From Trebouxia sp. TZW2008 (taxonomy: Eukaryota > Chlorophyta > Trebouxiophyceae > Trebouxiales > Trebouxiaceae), in NCBI GenBank assembly GCA_002118135.1, contig BDIU01000201.1:400721-464720 (forward strand): a stretch of 64,000 bases of DNA, written 5' to 3'. The position numbers and the translations under genes were made by a program. Position 1 is the stretch's first letter. Every line of letters starts with the position of its first letter. This document shows, piece by piece, positions 56,701-64,000 of this stretch. A model generated the notes under the pieces. That model did not search any database. It saw only the letters and a program-made list of their open reading frames with translations, and had not been told where the DNA came from.

Positions 56701-58244
56701 TAGGGTCAGTGCTGGCGTTTTGAAGCCAGGCAGCGATTTACATGCTGGGTTGATGTGGCCTGCTGTTGCTTTGTAGCTATGGAGCCTGCAGCATGGCTTG
56801 CATACATGATCACAAGTTTGAAATTGCACCAAGAAGTGGGACTTGCCTATGTAGGGTGCAAGAGCTGGGTGTCGCGTGCATGTGGTGAACCAGCGTATCA
56901 AGTTTGGCAATTGGTGTTGCTGCTGCTGGCCAATGAGATGCATAAGCGCGTGGGCCAGCGTAGTTGCAAGCTGGCTGTCAGCAATTGTCATGCTGTCCCC
57001 AACCTGCAAAGCAATTCTGCCTGTTGCATCACAACAAGTGAGGCTGCACGAGGCGCTGCATTCAAGGTGTCCAAGCAGGCAGTCTGCTGTAAAATTGGCC
57101 AGACCATGCTTACCAAGAAAGTGTTGCTGGCCAAGTGGTGATTGACAGTACTCAGAGCATCTGAGATCTGTGCTTTTGCAGCAGCCTACAAGCGAAGTGA
57201 GAATGTGAGCACCAATAAGTCATGTGTAGGTGTACCTTCAGCAAAGCAATATGCAGCAAGTCCATTAGCAACAGACCTGTGTTATCTGATGTGCATGCTC
57301 TGATCCTGGTCGCAGCCAAGCTGCCAAGGGTATATCTAACAGCAATGCAAAATCTACCCAGCTATCCACTTGGCTCTGCACAGCAGCATGTGAGCTCTCA
57401 GCAAGTCAGCACGACAGGTGTACTGCAGCTTGTCAACTCACCATGGTGAAGGGGTCTCGTGAGGAATACGCGGCGCTAGTATGACTGATTGCCGCCACTG
57501 CACAGCAACACACGATGAAGCGACACTGAGCATACCCATCAATGGTCAAAGCACTCGACAAACTTGCCGTATCGACAGATTGCAGGACCGCTGTCAAGGT
57601 GTCGACCGGAAGGCACAACAACAACAGGCGCCTGCAAGCCAGCAGCAGACGCTGACGTTGCAAAGTCGCCGCAAACGTGGCGTTAAACGAGGTCAACGAT
57701 CAAAGAACCTGTGAAGTCTTGGGCAAAGACTGCAAATCTACAGCTGCAATTTTGCTAGTGACTTTCACTTGCAATGAGGGCAAACTCTCCGCATCAGTCG
57801 GTCCTGCCATGGTGGTGTAGCCGCGGCACTGATCGCGCATACACAGCGCTTCCGGGCTTCCGGGCTTCGTTTATGTTGGGACGCTAGGTTTTGCTGATAG
57901 GTTCCGGCAAAATGATGTCAAATTTGTCAGCGAATTGGTCAGGAGGGGTACAAGGGTTTCGGCCCGGCCCTAGGGCCTGCCCTAGGGCGTGAGTTGCATG
58001 CAATGCAAGCTTTGGTACTTCTAGTGCGTTAGCTTCTGAGCCCTCCGTATCGACCTCCACTCGTTGTAGCCTTGTGACATACCACTGCTCGTGTTGTCCG
58101 CAACTTTGCAAACGTCTACCTCCGTGAGGACCTGAGACTTGCTAAGGACGCTTTGTTGTCAGCTTGCCGCAAATAAAGAGTAAAATAGGGGTTTGGGCTC
58201 GATTTCGGAGCACAAAGTAGCTGGGGAGTGGACAGCTCTTCACC
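56700..58244. other. Region between valyl-tRNA synthetase and UBC2 (divergent)
   Basis: About 1.5 kb. A minus-strand ORF at 57433-57696 ends SSRDPFTM before GTGAGT and could be a 5' exon, without family support. 57700-58244 should hold the UBC2 promoter; TTCCGGGCTTCCGGGCTTCG near 57850 and CCCTAGGGCCTGCCCTAGGG near 57968 are short local repeats. No gene is supported. Confidence 0.5.
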
Positions 58245-59253
58245 ATGTCCACCCCCGCCCGGAAGGTACTGTCCTGCGAAAACATCTGGGACTTGATCGC
58301 AAGACCCTCTTGTCCCCTAAGCTGAAGACCTGTCTGCTGCTACAGAGATTGATGAGGGATTTCAAGCGATTGCAGAGTGACCCTCCTCAAGGCGTCAACG
58401 GCTCACCCAAAAGTGATAGCATCATGCTGTGGAATGCTGTTATATTTGGACCTGATGACACCCCATGGGATGGAGGCAAGCTTGCCTGAAACTTCAATAT
58501 GTCACACGTGTATCCCTGCAGTGTGACTCATTTACAGACTCTGCTGTGCTGTGCAGGGACTTTCAAGCTCACACTTGAATTTTCTGAAGAGTATCCCAAC
58601 AAGGCACCTGTAGTCAAGTTCAAAAGTACCATGTTTCACCCAAACAGTGAGTACATGCAGTGTCACAGCGGCCTGTATTGGCAGATTTGCAGCAAGCTAT
58701 GTCCTTGTGATTGCCGTCATTGACAACACGTTGTGTCATGCAGTCTATGCTGATGGCGGCATTTGCCTAGACATTTTGCAAAATCAGTGGAGCCCAATCT
58801 ATGATGTTTCAGCTATTCTGACATCAATACAGGTGCGTTTCATCAGTTTGTCATGCATGATGGCTTCCAATGCTTCCATCTTTTCTTCTAACAGGCGCTT
58901 TGATCTCTATGCAGTCTTTACTGTGTGACCCAAACCCCAACTCGCCGGCTAACTCTGAGGCTGCAAAGCTATATAGCGAGAACAGGTAGGCCATCAATGT
59001 CGAACTCTTTATGCGCAAACATTGTGGCACTGCGCAAACGTTGTGCCATTCAGCATCTGGCATCTTCAACACAAACGCTGCATGGTATTGCTTCTATGCA
59101 TGTCCATCAACGTCGTGGCACTCAGCGTCTCAGTATTAAAGCTGCACTGTGTTGCTGATTTCGCTGGCCCTTCACAGGAGGGAGTACAACAGAAGAGTGA
59201 AGGAGGTGGTAGAGACAAGCTGGATGGAGGAACCTGATGCAGAAGATAGCTGA
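58245..59253 (+). CDS. UBC2: Ubiquitin-conjugating enzyme E2, RAD6/UBC2 type
   Basis: Transfers ubiquitin; RAD6-type E2s act in histone H2B ubiquitylation, DNA damage tolerance and N-degron turnover. Six exons: 58245-58265 (MSTPARK), 58346-58475 ([20 protein letters not shown] to DDTPWDGG), 58557-58646 ([20 protein letters not shown] to MFHPN), 58744-58832 ([20 protein letters not shown] with the active-site Cys), 58915-58985 ([20 protein letters not shown]), 59178-59253 ([15 protein letters not shown] and an acidic tail). The family is so conserved that every junction is certain. The second intron must start GC (GGAG|GCAAGC at 58476) to give the conserved WDGGTFKL. Full-length protein of about 150 residues, the family's normal size. 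Confidence 0.97.
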
Positions 59254-59600
59254 TTGATTGCAGCATGTACAATGCGCATCTCCTGGCCCTGCTGCAGTTG
59301 GCCTGCTGAAACAGAGCATTGTGTTTCCACCATCTCTAAGCAGCTTAGCAAGATAGTCACTTTGACCAAAGATGTTCAACCACTGCAGCATCATGCGTTG
59401 AGCTGGAGTGACTACCATGGCTTGTTTTACATTACATTTCACATCAATTGCTCTGCAATTTCAAGACACTAGGTTCACGTGCCCAACAGTTTCATTTTTC
59501 AACTATAATTTCCAGGTCCTAGTATACATGGATTTTTGTCACACTGCAAACTTGCTGTCTATGGTAGGAAAACAGGATTTACTGCCTCAACGCTTTGTGT
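59254..59600. other. Convergent intergenic region, UBC2 and PHD/PLU-1 gene
   Basis: About 350 bp of 3' UTR. Nothing recognisable. Confidence 0.6.
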
Positions 59601-62600
59601 CTAACCCATGAGCAGTGACATCAATTTGCCATCTGGGTTGGCTGGATCATCATCCCCAAAGTTGTGATGGCTGGTCAAGTCAAAGTGGTCAGCAGCAGTA
59701 TTAGGCTCAGTAACTACACCCTGTTCAGTTGCTGTGGTCCGAGCCTTATTCTGCTGAGCATGAGTGCCTGCCTGATCAGCGCTGTCACCCATGTGCTGAG
59801 CATTGCTATCACCAGCAGGGTGCTCAGGATGTTGCTGTGCCTCAGCAGGCAGCAGAGGAGCAGATGCCTGTTGTGCTGTGTCTGCAAAGGGTCTTGATGC
59901 AGCCTCCTGGTCATTTGCAGTCGTGGCAGCTGGGCTTGTCTGATGCGATGAGTCAGCAAATGCCTGCATGTGCCCATATTCAGATATGCATCTCATTCCT
60001 GTTGCTCAAAATCTACTGCAATTATATGCTTTGACACTCGGGTTAAGCAGGCACGCTGTGACCCCAAGCTACTGCTGTTGTTGATGGCGCTTGAATTTGG
60101 TATTGCACATACAAATAATTGCGAGGCAACGTACTCACTTGAGTGCAGAAAGAGTTGCAAGAGAATCACTGCCAATTTGGCTCACCTGCTCAATCCAGTC
60201 ATCACCAGGCTCTATTGAGCCCTCTGGTGCAGCCTGGTGCTGTGCCTCATCCTGCTGCTGCTCGGGCTGCCCTTGCAAGTGCTCAGATGCATGCTGTTGC
60301 ATGGCAGGCTGATACTGTCCATTCTGAAACTGATGCACCAGGCCTGAATGCTGTGCAGCCAGTCCAGCAGGATTGCTAGGGGCTGCTGCAGCATTGTCCT
60401 GAGTCTGGGCTTGTGCTGGGTACTGATGAGATTGCGCATGGCTTGCATGAGCAGCTGGCTGGTGTTGATGCTGCTGTAGGTGCAGGTATGCAGCATGATG
60501 CTGCAGTGACAATGGCGCTATCACTTGATGCAGATGCTGCAGCGATCTGGCTGGCAGCTTGTGCATCAGTGGATACTGCATGCCAGCCTGCATCACATAC
60601 ATATAGACCATCAGCAATCAGCTTTCTTGCAGAAGAGATGCGATGAATACTGAGCAGGCACAATGTATGGACTTGAAGACAATGATGCTTTTGAATGGCA
60701 AAGAATGCACAGCAACTGCATCACCTGAAGCTAAGCATGTTCACAGCAAGACTCACCTGAAGGCAACATTTGGGACACCTGTACTCTGCTGGAGCCACCT
60801 CGTCATCATCTTCATTGTCCTTTGGTGGCTGAAGGCCAATGCAGTCATAGTGGAACCAGTCATTGCAGTGGTCACACGACAGCATGGGCCGCAGCTCATC
60901 ATACGGCTGCCGGCATAGACAATAAATTTTGGATGACTCCTGCAGACAATAAGACATTATATTACTCAGTGCCTAGTATGCTTGCACTTGCCAGCACATT
61001 CATGGGGTGCTGAAACTGATACCAATACGAGCTGTTGCAACAAATTTACCCCTCTGTACAGCAATGGTATGCTTTTTGCAGCTGACACTACTTGAGTAGC
61101 TATGATGTTGCATGCCGACTAACCTTGCCTATCCTCAGCTGTTGATGCACATGGTCAAGACGGCTTTGTAGCCATCCATGTGATGATGAACAGCATAGGC
61201 ATAGCTAGATGCATGCTCAAGGCAAGGTTAGACCTGCAGCTTGGCAACATCTTTGTCCAGGCGCACTTCCAGCTGTGGAGCCTGCTGCACCAGCACTTGT
61301 GCATCTCTGACCAGTGACTGCACTAGGTCAGGCCGCTCTGCATGCTCCTACAGCAACACTTCATGTTGCAAATGGGCATGCACATAAAGGTCTGGTTGCT
61401 GAAGCCCTCTGTTACATACACAGACAGCATTATTTTGCTGCATTTGTTGCAGGGCGCATGCAAGCAGAGGTACGCTCCCTCTGACATTCCCAGCCAGGCA
61501 GTCAAGTTGCATATCACTTTGCACGTCCCGCACAAGTAGTATAGGAAATGCTGATCGGCATGCTGCCCAGGCAATAACAGAATGACTGAACATTACACTG
61601 CATTATTGAGATTGCACCTTGAGGTTGGCCATGAGGGTGCGGGCCTGGTCCTGCCAGCGCTTGCCAGCAGTGGCACGCTGCTGCAGGATAGCACCTATGG
61701 GGTCCTGCTCCACCACCAGCTCGGCTGCCTCCGCCTCCTTCAGCACCTTCACCAGTGTCTCCACTGCATAGCACCAGGAAATGTATGATACACAGCAAAT
61801 CACCACTACAAGTGATGAGATACACTGAAACAGCTGCTGCTGCTTCCTCAGTGAATCCACAGCACAGCATCAGAGATTGTGAGGAGACGCCAGCTATTCT
61901 CAGCGGTTTTCAGCTGTTGAGGAAGCTCTGCGGCCTCCACCTGCATCAGCATCTTCACCAGTGTCTACAATGCATGTAACCAAAGCATTGATAAGATGTA
62001 ATAATCAGTTGGTGCTGCATCACCAGCTCAGCTGCCTCTGCCTCCTTCAGCACCTTTCTCCAGTGTCTCTACTACACACCATCAGTTTGAGACACAACAA
62101 TCAAGCTGATGTTGCATCATATGCTTTGAAAAGCTGTTGCTGCATCATCAGGATGTCAGCAGTCATATGCAAATTAGAAGTTCTTGCTGCAGCATTAGCT
62201 CTTCAATTGCACACAACCAACAGCTGTCATGCAATGCAAGGCATGAAGTGCTGCTGCATACACGTTGTTGGTCCCAACCAACAGGCAGCAACGTGCTGTC
62301 ATCACCTGTGGGCTTGGCATGTGAGCGCAGGATGTGCTCTGCCTTCATGTGCCACCTGTCAGCCTTGATCAGTCTCATCAGCCTCTGGCTGACCTGCCGC
62401 GTGTCCAGCTCCACTGACAGGCAAGACTTCAGCATGTGGCTCAGGGTAGTGACGGGCAGGCGAGCTGCCGCTGCTGCTGCATGGTGACCTTGCATGGCAA
62501 TACGCACTGATGCCTCATGCCCGCGAGCTATGGTCTCCACTGAACCCTGCAGACAGGGGCAATGCAAATCAGCATGCCTGATTTTCTGCTTGCATCAGGC

Positions 62601-63954
62601 ATGAAAGCCGTCATCAAATTCAGCTTGCATCAACCAGGCCTTCCTCAGCCCACATTCAAGCCGTTCCAGCAACAGACAGGACACAAAACCAAAAGGCTTG
62701 TGTATGATATGCAAAGCAAGCCAGCGTGGCATGAAGCGGAACTCACCAGCCAGCGGTCATAGGCTGCCAGCAGGCGCACCATCTGGTGCTGCTCCTCTGT
62801 CACACAGGGCAAGGCTGACGCCTCCAGCAGCAGCTGAGCTACAACATTCCTTGCTGGCCGCAACGTCTTCCAGTTCTGCACACAGATTGTAATGACAGTT
62901 GAGTACAGGTGAGCAAGCTTGGAGCAAGATTGTGACCATGGCTTTGTGGACAGAAAATATATGTCAAGACGCTTAAACAGCTGGCTGACTCGAATAGTCC
63001 TCAGACTATGATGGGAGTGCACTTGCAAACAGGCATTCAGCACTCTAGCTTGTATGGCAATGCCGCAAGTTCCAATCTGCATCTATCTCCAAGACCCTGG
63101 GCCCAACTTTTGTTGCAGGCAGATTGGACTCGAGCAATCTTTGCTACATGCAATCTCCAGTGCTGTTAGCCAGTGTTGCAAGCAACAGCCAGCAGAGCGA
63201 GAGGCGCTGAATTTTGGTCCACATGTTCCACAGGGCTGACTGAACCGTCATCAGAATCTTTGCCTTCTGACATAAAATTCTGAAACACTTGATTCAGCTT
63301 GAGACAGACAAGCTCCAGTATAGCATTAGTGAGGCAGCTCATTGTGTGGCACATGCAATCAGCCAACAAGGCTAAAGTATGCTTCTCTCTCTTCTGAATA
63401 CTGATAGTCTACCTTGGCAAGAGCTGCTTCAAGGGGCTCAGCGTTGCCCTTCAAGGCAAGGCACACCGGGCAAGTGTACTTCTTCATGCTCTTGGCAGCA
63501 GTCTGTGTTACGCCAACACAGCGCAAGTGGTACCAGTCCTCACACACGTCACAGCTGATCATGGCTGTGTCTACATTGTACGGCTGCTGGCACACACACA
63601 ACAGCTCTTGCTCATTCTCCTCATACTCAGCACCTCTGCCTGAGGCTGAGGCTGAGTTTGAGTCTGCCTGAGGTTGCTTCTGAACCCCTGAGCGCTCCTC
63701 CTGCACACAGAAAAGAGCTTGTCAACAAGGCAAAGACAGTCCTGCAACCAAGTCCACATTGTATGGCTGCTGACACACACACAACAGCTCTTGCTCATTC
63801 TCCTCACACTCAGCGCCACGGTCTGAGGCTGAGGCTGAGTTTGAGTCTGCCTGAGGTTGCTTCTGACCCCCTGAGCGCTCCTCCTGCATACAGAAGAGAG
63901 CTTGTCAACAAGGCAAAAGCAAGCCTGCAACCGAGTCCACATTGTATGGCTGCT

Positions 63955-64000
<46 letters not shown>
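59601..64000 (-). CDS. PHD-finger/PLU-1-like chromatin protein, probably KDM5-like, 5' end outside the window
   Basis: C-terminal part of a multi-exon gene. In order: a PHD finger (exon about 63705-63410: ELLCVCQQPYNVDTAMISCD, CEDWYHLRCVG, YTCPVC); helical PLU-1-like segments (LRPARNVVAQLLLEASALPC about 62870; RLPVTTLSHMLKSCLSVELD about 62450; ETLVKVLKEAEAAELVVEQD about 61755; RPDLVQSLVRDAQVLVQQAP about 61330); a second PHD finger (60957-60760: IYCLCRQPYDELRPMLSCDH, DWFHYDCIGL, YRCPKC); a Gln/His/Ala-rich region (60600-60140); and an acidic end stopping at 59601. PHD fingers bind histone H3 tails, and the PLU-1 helical region is typical of KDM5 demethylases after the JmjC and zinc-finger domains. 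The JmjC part would lie beyond 64000, so KDM5 identity is inferred. Confidence 0.8.
61912..62078 (-). pseudogene. Two echoes of the PLU-1-region exon start at about 61765-61685
   Basis: Plus strand: CTTCACCAGTGTCTACAATG (61955) and CACCAGCTCAGCTGCCTCTG (62022) match CTTCACCAGTGTCTCCACTG and CACCAGCTCGGCTGCCTCCG of the true exon, which codes ETLVKVLKEAEAAELVVEQ. Both copies lie upstream in transcript order and have indels. Confidence 0.88.
63752..64000 (-). repeat. 183-bp tandem copies of the PHD-finger exon start
   Basis: The landmark ACATTGTA occurs at 63573 (true exon), 63756 and 63939, exactly 183 bp (61 codons) apart. The second copy reads the same protein (ENEQELLCVCQQPYNVD) with its acceptor near 63892. 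The third runs into the window edge. Confidence 0.92.
63955..64000. repeat. (CA)n microsatellite at the window edge
   Basis: At least 45 bp of pure CA/TG, continuing past the window. It occupies the position where the two neighbouring 183-bp copies have only about five CA units, the codons for Cys-Val-Cys of the PHD finger. Confidence 0.95.

Noticed and set aside
57433..57696. Upstream coding exon of valyl-tRNA synthetase
   Set aside because: It ends at a good ATG|GTGAGT donor in phase 0, but the next recognised exon needs phase 1. It is kept only as a possibility.
63571..63999. 142-residue minus-strand ORF with repeated CVCV
   Set aside because: It is a shifted frame of the 183-bp tandem PHD-exon copies. 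It stays open because the period is a multiple of three; the PHD frame has the zinc ligands.
6666..64000. Exon echoes as assembly errors or collapsed haplotypes
   Set aside because: Copies differ from parents by many substitutions, frameshifts and stops, have different offsets in each gene, and always keep the same orientation and side. Mis-assembly would give near-identical copies.
6666..64000. Exon echoes as insertions of a mobile element
   Set aside because: Every copy comes from the exon next to it, copies at different loci share no common sequence, and no terminal repeats or target-site duplications are visible.
1..64000. tRNA or rRNA genes
   Set aside because: I looked for B-box-like GGTTCGAATCC motifs and rRNA landmarks and saw none convincing. 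A covariance-model scan would be decisive and was not available.

Overview
The window is nuclear DNA from an intron-rich eukaryote, most likely a green alga (a trebouxiophyte-like chlorophyte is my best guess). The reasons are coding exons of about 60-300 bp split by many introns of about 50-800 bp, roughly 50% GC, and a plastid photosystem II assembly factor of the MET1/TEF30 type. It also holds a plant-type Rubisco-LSMT-like SET protein and a plant-type NF-X1 zinc-finger protein. I found no bacterial operons, transposon genes, rRNA, CRISPR arrays or tRNA that I could support.

Layout from left to right: 3' end of a coiled-coil protein gene (+, 291-1557); SET-domain lysine methyltransferase (-, 1619-3230); an 11-kb kinesin-14 gene with about 20 exons (+, 3597-15049); an intronless BTB/POZ gene (+, 15596-16573); an NF-X1-type RING/zinc-finger gene (-, 17657 to about 25313); a small membrane protein (-, 25402-25732) whose start overlaps a J-domain protein gene (+, 25699-27279); a lipid-droplet-type alpha/beta hydrolase (-, 27932-30009); a very long U-box protein gene (+, 30556-40989); an uncertain small antisense ORF (-, 41763-42067); MET1/TEF30 PDZ-TPR (+, 42073-44964); valyl-tRNA synthetase (-, 45524 to about 56502); RAD6/UBC2-type ubiquitin-conjugating enzyme (+, 58245-59253); and the C-terminal half of a PHD/PLU-1 chromatin protein, probably KDM5-like, running off the right edge (-, 59601-64000).

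The genes are ordinary housekeeping functions with no shared pathway: cytoskeleton, translation, ubiquitin, chromatin and plastid. What is unusual is their introns. In at least four genes (kinesin-14, NF-X1, valyl-tRNA synthetase, PHD/PLU-1) introns contain partial, diverged copies of the adjoining exon, called 'exon echoes' here. They follow one rule. A copy upstream of an exon carries its 5' part, usually with a 3' splice site; a copy downstream carries its 3' part, usually with a 5' splice site. Some are decayed by stops, frameshifts or deletion of a catalytic motif. Others remain open, splice-competent and in phase, so they look like candidate cassette exons. The most extreme case is an 83-bp array of about eight copies of one exon end plus its 5' splice site. 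A second theme is a high number of GC-AG introns, at least six supported by reading phase and protein family alignment.

All protein families were recognised by reading the translations. No database search was run, and exon borders are inferred from splice consensus, phase and family conservation.
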